From Arthrobacter sp. B1I2 (GTDB taxonomy: Bacteria > Actinomycetota > Actinomycetes > Actinomycetales > Micrococcaceae): a stretch of DNA of 64,000 nt. A program made the position numbers and the translations under genes. The stretch lies in NCBI RefSeq assembly GCF_030816485.1, contig NZ_JAUSYC010000001.1, positions 1,674,001 through 1,738,000 on the forward strand, in the 5' to 3' direction. The notes beneath the pieces are model-generated. The model made no database searches, was not told the DNA's origin, and saw only the letters and a program-made list of their open reading frames with translations. This document shows positions 17,403 to 26,246 of the stretch, one piece after another. How positions within the stretch are numbered: the stretch's first letter is position 1; each line of letters starts with the position of its first letter.

Positions 17403-18217
17403 GCCCGCATGCAGTCATCACTGGAGCGGGAAGCGGCATTGGCCGGCAGGTCGCAAACAGGTTTGCAGGACTCGGCTACCGGCTCACGCTGGTGGATATC
17501 GATGCCGCCTCCTTGGCCTCAACGGCTAAAGCATGCAAGGAAGCCGGCGCTGAGGACGTAAACACCCTGGCAGTGGACCTGGCAACTCCTACGGGCCCCG
17601 AGGAGATGCTCGCCGAATCGTGGGCCACCGCTCCCGTGGATGTGCTGGTCAACTCGGCCGGAATCTACCCGGCCACCCCCTTCCTGGCCCTGGACGCTGA
17701 CACATGGGATGCGGTGCAAAACCTCAACGCCAGGGCCCCCTTGTTGGCGACGGTGGCTTTGGCACAGCGGGCCATCGAAGCAGGACGGCACGCCAGCGTC
17801 GTCAATATCTCCTCGGGCGCTGCCCTTCGCGCCCGTCCCGGAGCCGCCCCCTACTCCACGTCCAAAGCTGCCTTGGAAATGGCGACGCGTGCCTCCGCCC
17901 TGGAGCTCGGGCAGTACGGCATTCGTGTGAACGCCGTCGCCCCAGGCTTCGTGACGGTGAACAGCAGCGCCAATCCGGTGACGGAGGAATACGCCGCCGC
18001 CGTCTCGGGCAACCCCTTGGGACGCCGCGGAGAGCCCGACGACATTGCCCGCGCCGTCGTCTGGCTGGCCGGAGCCGAAGCCGATTGGATCACGGGTGAA
18101 ACCCTGCGCGTCGATGGCGGCTCGTCGGCCGGCGCAATGAACCTTCCCCTCCACTGGGCCACGAACAAAGCGACCCGCCGCGAGGACAACGACTTGATAG
18201 GAAGCCATGACGGATAG
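17399..18217 (+). CDS. short-chain dehydrogenase/reductase
   Basis: A 272-residue classical SDR. The cofactor site is TGAGSGIG at the very N-terminus, followed by VDVLVNSAG, the catalytic Ser in VVNISSGAAL and the YSTSK active-site pair near residues 155-160. The Asp after strand 2 (LVDIDAAS) suggests NAD preference. The start is a TTG at 17399 whose TTGA overlaps the transporter stop; the frame is open further upstream but only inside the transporter gene. It ends 11 bp inside the next gene. It presumably oxidises or reduces an alcohol/ketone intermediate. Confidence 0.87.
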   Translation: MSPHAVITGAGSGIGRQVANRFAGLGYRLTLVDIDAASLASTAKACKEAGAEDVNTLAVDLATPTGPEEMLAESWATAPVDVLVNSAGIYPATPFLALDADTWDAVQNLNARAPLLATVALAQRAIEAGRHASVVNISSGAALRARPGAAPYSTSKAALEMATRASALELGQYGIRVNAVAPGFVTVNSSANPVTEEYAAAVSGNPLGRRGEPDDIARAVVWLAGAEADWITGETLRVDGGSSAGAMNLPLHWATNKATRREDNDLIGSHDG

Positions 18218-19226
18218 TACGTACACAGTAGTAGGCGCCGGTGCGATCGGCGGCACCTTAGCCGCGCACCTGCACGCGCAGGGGGTCCCGGTCCAGCTGG
18301 TTGACGCCGATGTCCATCACGTCGCAGCCATTCGCAAGAATGGCCTGCAGATCAAGACTCCTTCGGGAGTAATGGTGGCGGACGTACCGGTGTACGGCCT
18401 CGACGACGCCCCTGACCGCCTGGACCGTGTCCTCCTGGCGGTCAAGGCCCAGGCGACCGACAGCGCTGCTGCCTGGATAGCTCCCAGGCTCGGCAGCGAT
18501 GGATATGTGGCGTCCATGCAGAACGGCCTCAATGAGGCAACCATCGCCGCGCACGTTGGCGCCGACCGCACTGTCATTGCCTTTGTCGATCTCTTTGCCG
18601 ACGTACTGGAACCGGGCGTCATTAACGACGGCGGCAGCGGGGCGATGGCGCTGGGCGAATACTCGGGCGGGACAAGCGACCGGGTACGGCAGTTGGCCCA
18701 CGACCTTCGCCATTGGGGTTCCCCCACCGTGACTGGCAACGTCGCCGGTTTCCTTTGGGCCAAGCTCGGCTTCGGTGCAATGCTCACGGCCACCGCGCTG
18801 GCGGACGCCGACATGAGCGAGCTGATCGACCGGCACCGGCCTGCCATGAACGAACTGGCCGCGGAAGTCTTCGATGTTGCAGCAGCCGAGGGCATCAGCC
18901 TTGAGGGATTCGACGCCTTCGACCCTGCCAGCTACGTTCGCGGGGCCGATCCCCTTAAGAACTCAGAGGCCACTGACGACCTCATTAAGTGGCTGTCCAC
19001 GCAGACCAAGACCCGTTCAGGCATCTGGCGGGACATCGCCGTGCGGAAGCGTCCCACCGAGGTTCCCACCCAGTACGGGCCGGTCATCGATTTGGCCGCG
19101 AAGCACGGACTGAAGCTGCCCCTCATCGAGGAACTTGTATCGGCCATCCGGCAACTCGAAACCGGATCCATCCCAATGGCTGAAGAACACCTTTTTGCCC
19201 TCGACCGTAAGGCCATCGCGCGATGA
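18207..19226 (+). CDS. ketopantoate-reductase-family oxidoreductase
   Basis: A 339-residue ApbA/PanE-type NADPH enzyme. The N-terminus is a Rossmann fold with GAGAIGGTLAAHL, the conserved Lys is in LLAVKAQAT, and the C-terminal helical ApbA_C domain follows (KLGFGAMLTATAL). Placement inside a catabolic operon without panB/panC argues against pantothenate synthesis; it more likely handles a related 2-keto or branched hydroxy acid. AGGAAGCC precedes ATG 18207. The last 4 bp overlap the M20 gene. Confidence 0.85.
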   Translation: MTDSTYTVVGAGAIGGTLAAHLHAQGVPVQLVDADVHHVAAIRKNGLQIKTPSGVMVADVPVYGLDDAPDRLDRVLLAVKAQATDSAAAWIAPRLGSDGYVASMQNGLNEATIAAHVGADRTVIAFVDLFADVLEPGVINDGGSGAMALGEYSGGTSDRVRQLAHDLRHWGSPTVTGNVAGFLWAKLGFGAMLTATALADADMSELIDRHRPAMNELAAEVFDVAAAEGISLEGFDAFDPASYVRGADPLKNSEATDDLIKWLSTQTKTRSGIWRDIAVRKRPTEVPTQYGPVIDLAAKHGLKLPLIEELVSAIRQLETGSIPMAEEHLFALDRKAIAR

Positions 19227-20422
19227 ACACCCTTCAAGACCTGCCATCGTGGATTTCACGGAAGCGGGAGGACATGATTGGGGACCTGGCCGCCTACGTT
19301 TCCCAGGAAACCCCCTCTGATGACAAAGCGTTGCTTATGACCGGTCTCGCGTGGGTGGAGGAGTGGCTTCAGGCACGCATCGACCAGCCGGCTTCCCGCC
19401 GGCTGGTCGACGGCGGCACATGGGGCGACTCCCTGGTACTGGATTATCCGTCGGAGAGCGATGCCGAGGGCTGGATCACCGCCCTCTGCCACTATGACAC
19501 CGTGTGGTCCGCCGGGACCCTCCGCGACTGGCCCGTGCTTGTGGAGGGGGACCGCTTCTCAGGCCCCGGCGCCTTTGACATGAAGGGCGGCCTGGTGCAA
19601 CTCGTATGGGCCCTTCGCGCGGCCAAGGAACTCGGGCTGCCCCGACCCAACGTGAGGCTGGTCCTGAACGGGGACGAGGAAGTGGGAAGCCCCGCATCGC
19701 GACCTGTCATCGAAGCAGAAGTAGTCCGTGGAGACGCTGTGCTCGTCTTCGAAGCCAGCGCCGGCGGCGCGCTGAAGACGGCGCGGAAAGGGGTGGGCAT
19801 CTTCCAGGTCAGGGCCACAGGCAAGGAAGCGCACGCCGGGCTGGATCCCGAAGTGGGCGCCAGCGCCATCGATGAGATAGCACGCGTAATCCTCCAGCTG
19901 CACGCCGAAGCGGACCTCGCCAAAGGAACCACTCTGAATGTGGGTCTGGTCCATGGAGGGACACGGACGAACGTCAAGGCCGGCTCCGCGGTCGCAGACC
20001 TCGACGTCCGGGTGTCATCCGAGGCTGAGGTCCAGCGGATTGATTCGGTCCTCGATGGTTTGGTCCCCCGCAGCCCCGAAGCCAGCTTGAAGGTCAGTGG
20101 TGCCTGGAATCGGCCCGTCATGGCCCGTTCCCCGGAGACCGCGCGGCTGTTCGCAGAGGCAGAGCAGGTGGCGGACCTGTTGGGATTCCCGCTCGCCGAA
20201 ACGTCCGTGGGCGGCGCCAGCGACGGCAACTTCGCAGCGGCACTGGGTCTTCCCGTTCTCGACGGGCTCGGCGCGGTCGGCGACGGCGCGCACGCGCGGC
20301 ATGAATGGATCAGCATTGACGGCATGCTCGAGCGGACCTGCCTCGCGGCCGGCCTTCTCGCAGTCCTGGCCGAACCGGCTGAACTCGGGCGGCATGGCGA
20401 AGCCGATGCAATGGTTGGATGA
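19223..20422 (+). CDS. M20-family metallopeptidase/amidase (carboxypeptidase G2/ArgE-like)
   Basis: A 399-residue two-zinc hydrolase. Metal and catalytic motifs are LCHYDTVW (first His and Asp), GAFDMKGG (bridging Asp), NGDEEVGS (Glu base and ligand) and GGASDGNF near the C-terminus. The inserted dimerisation domain starts near KEAHAGLDPEVGASA. It belongs to the CPG2/ArgE/DapE side of M20, unlike the aminoacylase-like M20 at 390-1649. In this operon it likely hydrolyses the linear amide formed when the first enzyme opens a ring. Overlaps by 4 bp on both sides. Confidence 0.87.
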   Translation: MNTLQDLPSWISRKREDMIGDLAAYVSQETPSDDKALLMTGLAWVEEWLQARIDQPASRRLVDGGTWGDSLVLDYPSESDAEGWITALCHYDTVWSAGTLRDWPVLVEGDRFSGPGAFDMKGGLVQLVWALRAAKELGLPRPNVRLVLNGDEEVGSPASRPVIEAEVVRGDAVLVFEASAGGALKTARKGVGIFQVRATGKEAHAGLDPEVGASAIDEIARVILQLHAEADLAKGTTLNVGLVHGGTRTNVKAGSAVADLDVRVSSEAEVQRIDSVLDGLVPRSPEASLKVSGAWNRPVMARSPETARLFAEAEQVADLLGFPLAETSVGGASDGNFAAALGLPVLDGLGAVGDGAHARHEWISIDGMLERTCLAAGLLAVLAEPAELGRHGEADAMVG

Positions 20423-21516
20423 GTGGGCATTTGGAAATGAGTACGTCAATTGAGAAATTTTCGCGCCCGCTGAAGCTGCGCGGGCTTAAGATTCCGAACA
20501 GAATCTGGATGTCCCCCATGTGCCAGTATTCGGCCACTGAAGACGGTGTCCCCACGAGCTGGCACATGGTCCACTACGGGTCCAGGGCTGTGGGTGGTGC
20601 GGGGATGGTCATGGTGGAGTCAACGGCGGTGGGCCCTCGCCATCGGACGACGGCGCACGATCTCGGTATCTGGAGCGCGCCACAAGTCGGTGCGCACCGG
20701 AAGCTGGCAGCCCAGATCAAGGACCTTGGCGCCATTGCCGCAGTCCAGTTGCAGAGTGCCGGGCGCAAAAGCTCGCACATGGTCCCGTGGCTCGGAAAGG
20801 GGCAGAATGGGGCGGTCCCTGTGGAGGACGGGGGCTGGATTCCCATGGCCCCGTCCGCCACGCCGTTCGGGCAGCTGACCGTTCCGGATGCGATGACAAC
20901 CGCCGAAATGGAAGGGACCGTCGAGGCATTCGCCCAGGCCGCCGTTAACGCTGCGGAGGCCGGCTACGATGTCGTCGAAATCCATGCAGCGCACGGGTAC
21001 CTGCTCCATCAATTCCTCTCGCCGGTAACGAACCGCCGAACTGACGAGTTTGGCGGCGGGCTTGAGAACCGGATGCTGCTGCCGCTGAGGGTCTGCAAAG
21101 CCGTTCGGGATGCCTTCCCGCAGGATAGGCCCGTCTTCGTGCGCATCACAGCCACGGACTGGATCGACGGCGGGATCACCATCGATGAAGCCCTCGTGTT
21201 CGCCGCCCGGCTTGCCGCACTCGGCATCGACCTCCTCGATGTGACGTCGGGTGCTTTAGCCATCGATGCGCCGCCGCCCAACAAGCAGGGCCTCAACCTG
21301 GAATTCGCCGAGGTCCTGAAGGATATCGCCGGCGTCGCGGTGGCCCCGGTGGGCCAGCTTTCGGACCCTGAGCTGTTGCGAAAGGTCGCTGAGACGTCGT
21401 CCGTGGACGCAGTAATTGTTGGGCGGGCGCTCCTGCGCGATCCCTATTTCGCGCTCCGGCTCACAGCCCATCCGCCCAAGGAGAGGTGGCCCAGCCAGTA
21501 TCACCGCGCGCTGTAG
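20419..21516 (+). CDS. old yellow enzyme, YqjM-like NADH:flavin oxidoreductase
   Basis: A 365-residue FMN TIM barrel. YqjM-class marks are SPMCQYSA with the flavin-tuning Cys near residue 31, IHAAHGYLLHQFLSP with the substrate-binding His pair, and VGRALLRDP at the phosphate site. Such enzymes reduce activated C=C bonds, including maleimides and enones. ATG 20419 overlaps the previous stop (ATGA); ATG 20437 is a possible internal start. It is the last gene of the operon and ends 11 bp from the convergent regulator. Its role is probably to saturate an unsaturated intermediate. Confidence 0.88.
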   Translation: MSGHLEMSTSIEKFSRPLKLRGLKIPNRIWMSPMCQYSATEDGVPTSWHMVHYGSRAVGGAGMVMVESTAVGPRHRTTAHDLGIWSAPQVGAHRKLAAQIKDLGAIAAVQLQSAGRKSSHMVPWLGKGQNGAVPVEDGGWIPMAPSATPFGQLTVPDAMTTAEMEGTVEAFAQAAVNAAEAGYDVVEIHAAHGYLLHQFLSPVTNRRTDEFGGGLENRMLLPLRVCKAVRDAFPQDRPVFVRITATDWIDGGITIDEALVFAARLAALGIDLLDVTSGALAIDAPPPNKQGLNLEFAEVLKDIAGVAVAPVGQLSDPELLRKVAETSSVDAVIVGRALLRDPYFALRLTAHPPKERWPSQYHRAL

Positions 21517-21527
21517 CAGGAGGAACC

Positions 21528-22430
21528 CTACAGGGCGCGCACCTGGCCCCGGGCCGCCTCGGCGATCTTTTCGGTGGCCGCCCAGGAGGACAGGAGTTTG
21601 AGGGCTTCGGCGGACGGGCTGCCCGGAGTGGCGGGGTAGACCGTCAAAGTATGTCCGGGGTCCTCTTCCAGTCCCAGCACCTGGTAGTTCAGCTCGAGCA
21701 GCCCCACCACGGGGTGCTGGAAGAACTTGGTCCCCGCGTAATGGCGGCGGACGTTGTGCGCGGCCCAAAGGGTGCGGAATTCGTCGCTGCGCATGGACAG
21801 CTCACCAATGAGTTCGGCGATGCCCTTGTCATGGGGATTGCGGCCGGCCTCGCGGCGGAGGATGGCCACGTTGGTGTTCGCAGCCCGGTCCCAATCGGTG
21901 TAGAAGTTATGGGCACGCGGGTCAAGGAAGATGAACCGGGAGTGGTTGGCCGGCCGTGACGGGTTGCGGTACATGTCCGAGTACAGCGCGTAGCCCAGAG
22001 TGTTGGCAGCCACGATGTCCATCCGGTTGTTGCCGATGAACGCCGGCGCTTCGGTGATGGCGTCCAGGAGGTACTGCAGCTCCTGCCGGACCCCTGAGGG
22101 TGCCGGGGCGGAGCCCGGGGCACGCCTGCGTCCCGATGTGTTGGCCGCCCGGGCCAGGTCGTAAAGGTGGTCGTGCTCGGCGCGGTCCAGCTCCAGGGCG
22201 CCGGCAATGGCGTCCAGCACGCTGTCCGAAACGCCGCTGAGGTTCCCCCGTTCAAGGCGCGTGTAATAGTCCACGCTGACCCCCGCAAGCCGGGCCACCT
22301 CCTCGCGGCGCAGCCCCGGTACGCGCCGCCGGCCGCCGTACGGTTCGATGCCCGCCTGCTCCGGGGTGATGCGCCCACGGCGGGAGGACAGGAACTGTCG
22401 GACCTCGGCTCGGTTATCCATAGGGAACAC
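21528..22430 (-). CDS. XRE-family regulator with MmyB-like domain
   Basis: A 300-residue paralogue of the regulator at 1662-2498. The helix-turn-helix occupies residues about 10-75 ([20 protein letters not shown], then LERGNLSG), and the C-terminal MmyB-like domain shows AFIGNNRMDIVAANTLGYAL and GLLELNYQVLGLEEDPGHTL. It is divergent from the zinc alcohol dehydrogenase gene, with copy B of the 35-bp element in the 128-bp gap. It is thus the best candidate to bind that element and control both dehydrogenases and the MFS/cupin pair. Confidence 0.88.
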   Translation of the reverse strand: MFPMDNRAEVRQFLSSRRGRITPEQAGIEPYGGRRRVPGLRREEVARLAGVSVDYYTRLERGNLSGVSDSVLDAIAGALELDRAEHDHLYDLARAANTSGRRRAPGSAPAPSGVRQELQYLLDAITEAPAFIGNNRMDIVAANTLGYALYSDMYRNPSRPANHSRFIFLDPRAHNFYTDWDRAANTNVAILRREAGRNPHDKGIAELIGELSMRSDEFRTLWAAHNVRRHYAGTKFFQHPVVGLLELNYQVLGLEEDPGHTLTVYPATPGSPSAEALKLLSSWAATEKIAEAARGQVRAL

Positions 22431-22461
22431 GTTACGACGATCGGCCTGACCGTAAGGAGGT

Positions 22462-22496
22462 TCTGCCAGAACCAGTTACAGCAGGGCCCTCGCTAT
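22462..22496 (+). promoter_or_regulatory. 35-bp shared promoter element, copy B
   Basis: TCTGCCAGAACCAG, then TTACAGCAGGGCCC, then TCGCTAT. It lies in the gap between the MmyB-like regulator and the zinc dehydrogenase, 62 bp before the dehydrogenase ATG. It shares nearly all conserved positions with copies A and C. CTGC and GCAG ends form a dyad around ACCAGTTAC. Confidence 0.65.
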
Positions 22497-22558
22497 CTTT
22501 CCGCGCGGCCGGTTTGATGGGGATTGTCCACTTTCAGCATTGAGCATTTGGAGGACGC

Positions 22559-23575
22559 ATGCGCGCCACAGTGATGCACGCCCCGGGAGATGTCCGGGTA
22601 GAGGAACGCGCCAAACCCGCCATCCACCGGCCCACCGATGCGGTCATCAAGGTCACCGCTGCCTGCGTCTGCGGGTCCGACCTGTGGCCCTACCGCGGCG
22701 CGGACACGCTTCCGAAACCCATGCCCATGGGGCACGAGTACGTGGGCATCGTCGAAGAAGTCGGTGCCGACGTGAACGATGTCCAGCCCGGCCAGTTCGT
22801 CGTCGGCTCCTTCTTCGCCTCGGACAACACCTGCGAAATCTGCCGCTCCGGCTACCAGAGCGGCTGCGTCCACCGGCAGGGCGTGGGCGGCGCCCAGGCC
22901 GAGTACCTGCGCGTCCCCCTCGCGGACGGCACCCTGGTGGCCGTTCCAGGAATGCCCGACGCCGGCAAGGTTCCGTCGCTGCTGGCGGCCTCCGATGTGC
23001 TGGGCACAGGATGGTTCGCCGCCAAGGCCGCCGAAGTGGGGCCCGGCAAGACCGTGGCGGTAGTGGGCGACGGTGCCGTGGGCCTTTTGGGCGTCCTGGC
23101 AGCCAGGCAGTTGGGCGCCGAACGGATCATCGCCATGTCCCGCCACGCTGACCGGCAGGCCCTGGCCCGCGAGTACGGCGCCACGGACATCGTGGAGGAG
23201 CGCGGGGACGACGGCGTGAAGAAGATTAAGGAACTCACAGACGGGCTCGGAGCACACTCCGTCATCGAAGCCGTGGGCACGCAGGAATCAATGCTGCAGG
23301 CGATCCACGCCACGCGTGCAGGTGGTCACGTCGGGTTCGTGGGCGTGTCCCATGACGTGGCCCTGCCCGGCCGGGACCTGTTCTACTCGCACGTGCACCT
23401 GCACGGCGGCCCGGCGCCTGTCCGGCAGTACCTGCCCGAGCTGATCGACCTCATCCTGCGTGGTGAGATCGACCCCGGAAAGGTGTTCGACCTCGAACTC
23501 CCGCTCGAGCAGGCGGCAGAGGCGTACAGGGCCATGGATGAACGCCGCGCCATCAAGGTGCTCCTCCGCCCATGA
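22559..23575 (+). CDS. zinc-dependent alcohol dehydrogenase (MDR family)
   Basis: A 338-residue medium-chain dehydrogenase. Catalytic zinc ligands are in CGSDLWPYRG and GHEYVGIVEEVG, and a structural zinc lobe is suggested by the cysteines in NTCEICRSGYQSGC. The Rossmann motif is VVGDGAVGLLGVLAA, and RHADRQALAREYGAT follows the second strand. ATG 22559 has GGAGGACGC upstream. Family members oxidise or reduce small alcohols and aldehydes, often in detoxification. The divergent MmyB-like regulator and copy B of the shared element indicate inducible control. Confidence 0.9.
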   Translation: MRATVMHAPGDVRVEERAKPAIHRPTDAVIKVTAACVCGSDLWPYRGADTLPKPMPMGHEYVGIVEEVGADVNDVQPGQFVVGSFFASDNTCEICRSGYQSGCVHRQGVGGAQAEYLRVPLADGTLVAVPGMPDAGKVPSLLAASDVLGTGWFAAKAAEVGPGKTVAVVGDGAVGLLGVLAARQLGAERIIAMSRHADRQALAREYGATDIVEERGDDGVKKIKELTDGLGAHSVIEAVGTQESMLQAIHATRAGGHVGFVGVSHDVALPGRDLFYSHVHLHGGPAPVRQYLPELIDLILRGEIDPGKVFDLELPLEQAAEAYRAMDERRAIKVLLRP

Positions 23576-23614
23576 CCGCAGTTCCCCCTGGTTATGACGG
23601 CGGCCAAGGGTAGG

Positions 23615-23649
23615 ACTGCCAAGACCAGGTACAACAGGGCCACGCTGGC
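23615..23649 (+). promoter_or_regulatory. 35-bp shared promoter element, copy C
   Basis: ACTGCCAAGACCAG, then GTACAACAGGGCCA, then CGCTGGC. It lies 75 bp before the second alcohol dehydrogenase. The inner dyad ACC-A-GGT is perfect here. It aligns without gaps to copies A and B. Confidence 0.6.
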
Positions 23650-23724
23650 CCAACCATTTCCGGGGTTTGATTCGAACAACCCCGGTAGCATTTTTGTTAT
23701 CCCCCAACAGATCACAGGAGAACC

Positions 23725-24765
23725 ATGACTACCGTCAAGGCTTATGCATCCCCGTCCGCCACGGAGGACCTGGTGGCAACCACCATCGAGCGCCGCGAGG
23801 TGGGTCCCCATGACGTCCTGATCGACATCAAGTTCGCCGGCATCTGCCACTCCGACATCCACACCGTCCGCGGTGACTGGGGCCCGCAGCAGTACCCCCT
23901 GGTGCCCGGCCACGAAATCGCCGGCATTGTCACCGAGGTGGGCGCCGAGGTGACCAAGCATAAGGTGGGTGACCGCGTTGGTGTTGGCTGCATGGTCAAC
24001 TCCTGCGGCGAGTGCGCCAACTGCCAGGCCGGAGAGGAACAGTACTGCCTCAAGGGCAACGTTGGCACGTACGGCGCCGTGGACCGTGACGGCACCATCA
24101 CCCAGGGCGGCTACTCCACCCACGTTGTGGTGACCGAGGACTTCGTGGTGACCATTCCCGAGGGCATCGAACTCGACGTCGCCGCGCCGCTGCTGTGCGC
24201 CGGCATCACCACCTACTCCCCGCTGCGGCACTGGGGCGCCGGCCCCGGCAAGAATGTCGCCGTCGTCGGCCTCGGCGGCCTGGGCCACATGGCCGTCAAG
24301 CTCGCCCACGCCATGGGCGCCGAGGTGACCGTCCTGTCCCAGTCACTGAAGAAGCAGGAAGACGGGCTGCGTTTGGGCGCTGACAGCTACTTCGCCACCA
24401 GCGATCCCGGCACGTTCGAGCAGCTCGCCGGCAGCTTCGACCTGATCATCAACACGGTCAGCGCATCGCTCGATATCAGCTCCTACCTGGGCCTGCTGAA
24501 GCTTGACGGTGCCCTGGTAAACGTCGGCGCCCCCGCCGAGCCGCTCCCCGTCAATGCCTTCGCGCTGATCGGCGGACGCCGTTCCTTCGCCGGTTCCATG
24601 ATCGGTGGCATCCGCGAGACCCAGGAGATGCTCAACTTCTGCGCTGAGCACGGCCTGGGCGCCGAGATCGAGGTCATCCCGGCCGAGAAAATCAACGAGG
24701 CCTACGAGCGCGTCCTGGCATCGGACGTTCGGTACCGCTTCGTGATCGACACCGCCACCCTCTAG
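23725..24765 (+). CDS. NAD(P)-dependent alcohol dehydrogenase (YahK/CAD-like)
   Basis: A 346-residue zinc dehydrogenase of the cinnamyl-alcohol/YahK group. Catalytic zinc motifs are [16 protein letters not shown] and [13 protein letters not shown]; the structural zinc cysteines are in [19 protein letters not shown]. Cofactor site: [15 protein letters not shown]. YahK-type enzymes reduce a wide range of aldehydes with NADPH. CAGGAGAACC precedes ATG 23725. It has its own promoter with copy C of the shared 35-bp element and ends before a strong hairpin. Confidence 0.92.
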   Translation: MTTVKAYASPSATEDLVATTIERREVGPHDVLIDIKFAGICHSDIHTVRGDWGPQQYPLVPGHEIAGIVTEVGAEVTKHKVGDRVGVGCMVNSCGECANCQAGEEQYCLKGNVGTYGAVDRDGTITQGGYSTHVVVTEDFVVTIPEGIELDVAAPLLCAGITTYSPLRHWGAGPGKNVAVVGLGGLGHMAVKLAHAMGAEVTVLSQSLKKQEDGLRLGADSYFATSDPGTFEQLAGSFDLIINTVSASLDISSYLGLLKLDGALVNVGAPAEPLPVNAFALIGGRRSFAGSMIGGIRETQEMLNFCAEHGLGAEIEVIPAEKINEAYERVLASDVRYRFVIDTATL

Positions 24766-24780
24766 GGCACCACGTATGCG

Positions 24781-24814
24781 CGGCGGGCCGGCTCCGAAAG
24801 GCGCCGGCCCGCCG
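24781..24814. terminator. hairpin between convergent dehydrogenase and nitronate monooxygenase genes
   Basis: CGGCGGGCCGGC (24781-24792) pairs perfectly with its complement at 24803-24814 around a 10-nt loop. A weak T/A run (CTTTAAAAA) follows about 7 nt later. Likely a two-way terminator. Confidence 0.75.
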
Positions 24815-24850
24815 TCTGGCTTTAAAAAGCGGACGACGGCGGGCCGAACC

Positions 24851-25888
24851 TCACGGCCGAAGGCTCGCGAGGATTGACTCTGCCGAGCCCCCAAGGGTGT
24901 TTCGGTAGTTGACGCCGGCCCACAGGTTCAGCCAGTCCGGCTCCCCGGCGGCTGCGGCCGCGGCGCGCAGGGGAGTGGTGAGGTGGTGGATTTCCGGGTA
25001 GCCGTAGGGCGCGGCGCCATCATGCCGGCGCATGAATTCGTTCTGCAGCCCCCGGGCGTTGCGGCCGGAGAAGGCACGGGTGACGGCGGTGGTGGTGAAA
25101 CGGTGCGACGACGTCAGTGCGGCCCGGTGCGCCGCCTTGGTTCCCGCCTCATCAGCACGAAGGAATGCCGTTCCGGCCTGGACCGCAGCGGCGCCGACGG
25201 CCAGCGCAGCCCGGGTGTGCTCCGCTGTGGCAATCCCGCCGGCTGCGATGAGGGGCACCTCAAGATCGGCCAGCTCTTCGAGGATGCCATGGAGGGGAAC
25301 CTCGGTAGGAGGAGCAGCCGCCTTGAACGTTCCGCGGTGGCCGCCGGCTTCCGGGCCCTGGACGCACAGGGCGTCAGCGCCTCCTGCAAGGGCCTGCAGC
25401 GCTTCGTCACGGTCCGTGACGGTTGCAACCACATACACCCCGTGTTGCTGGAGGGCTTCCACTACGCTCGATTCGGGAAAATCGAAGGTGAACGAAACAA
25501 CGGCCGGTGCGAGCTCCAGCAATGCGTCGAGCTTCTTGTCCCAGTCGTCATCGTCATGACGTGGCTGTCCCAGGCTGACGCCGAAACGTTCGGCGTCCGG
25601 AGCCAGCGATTCTGCGTATTTCTGAAGGGATTCGTGGCTGATGACGGAGGCTTGGGGGACAAAAAGGTTGACCCCAACCGGCCGGTCTGTAAGGGACGTG
25701 ACTGCTTCAATCTCGGCGCGCGTGGCGGCGGCGGTCTTGTAGCCCGCCGCCAGGAATCCCAGTCCGCCGGCCGCGCTGACAGCGGCGGCGAGATGCGGGG
25801 TGGAGGGCCCGCCGGCCATGGGTGCCTGGATGACGGGCAGCGCCAGGGACTTGAGGCTGAACCGGCTGGCTTTCCGCTGGGTATCCAT
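24851..25888 (-). CDS. nitronate monooxygenase (2-nitropropane dioxygenase family)
   Basis: A 345-residue FMN TIM-barrel enzyme. Features are PVIQAPMAGGPSTPHLAAAV at the N-terminus, PVGVNLFVPQ, the phosphate/FMN site GADALCVQGPEAGGHRG with the catalytic-type His, and LIAAGGIATAEH plus AVQAGTAFL. These suit class I nitronate monooxygenases, which oxidise toxic propionate-3-nitronate. ATG 25888 has AGGAGG 4 nt upstream. The gene converges with the alcohol dehydrogenase and appears to be monocistronic. Confidence 0.9.
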   Translation of the reverse strand: MDTQRKASRFSLKSLALPVIQAPMAGGPSTPHLAAAVSAAGGLGFLAAGYKTAAATRAEIEAVTSLTDRPVGVNLFVPQASVISHESLQKYAESLAPDAERFGVSLGQPRHDDDDWDKKLDALLELAPAVVSFTFDFPESSVVEALQQHGVYVVATVTDRDEALQALAGGADALCVQGPEAGGHRGTFKAAAPPTEVPLHGILEELADLEVPLIAAGGIATAEHTRAALAVGAAAVQAGTAFLRADEAGTKAAHRAALTSSHRFTTTAVTRAFSGRNARGLQNEFMRRHDGAAPYGYPEIHHLTTPLRAAAAAAGEPDWLNLWAGVNYRNTLGGSAESILASLRP

Positions 25889-25986
25889 ATGGCCTCCTGT
25901 GATTCTCGCGTACCCGACGAATGCTACGCCGTTCTGCGGAAGCGTGTCAGCGTGTGGAAGCGATCCGCACCACCGTTGCTGGCAGC

Positions 25987-26034
25987 AAAAAAAGCGCGGA
26001 CGACGGCGGGTGGTGGCCGCCGTCGTCAGCGCCT
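25987..26034 (-). terminator. intrinsic terminator of the small ORF at 26052-26246
   Basis: On the minus strand a stem with GACGACGGCGG and CCGCCGTCGTC (loop CCACCAC), extended by GCGC ends, is followed directly by seven T. This is a textbook rho-independent terminator for the 26052-26246 gene. Confidence 0.85.
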
Positions 26035-26051
26035 CCTGGCGGGTGGAGTCC

Positions 26052-26246
26052 CTAGAGGGCCAGCGCGCGCTCATCGCCGCGGACGCTCAGCGTGAAGGTG
26101 TTGGGACCGCTGCACGTGACGGCGATGCGGCAGGTGGTGGTGTTGTGGCGCGATGAGAGGTCGGTGACCGCGGAATCGAGGGTTTCGTGGAGCGAGGCAC
26201 GGTCCCAGATCTTCAGGGTCACGGATTCGGCAGTGTTAAACATCAT
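26052..26246 (-). CDS. small hypothetical protein (64 aa)
   Basis: A 64-residue protein beginning MMFNTAESVTLKIWDR; no membrane segment or known motif. It is supported as a real gene by AGGAAAG about 9 nt before the ATG pair and by the strong terminator just downstream. The sequence reads like a small alpha/beta domain ending in TFTLSVRGDERALAL. It lies at the end of the ANTAR gene group on the same strand, 230 bp after the GAF-ANTAR gene at 26477-27241, and may belong to that stress/regulatory neighbourhood. No function can be given. Confidence 0.65.
   Translation of the reverse strand: MMFNTAESVTLKIWDRASLHETLDSAVTDLSSRHNTTTCRIAVTCSGPNTFTLSVRGDERALAL

Noticed and set aside
15172..21516. Pantothenate synthesis operon because of the ketopantoate-reductase-like gene
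   Set aside because: No panB, panC or panD is present and the other genes are catabolic; the enzyme is more likely a pathway-specific member of the family.
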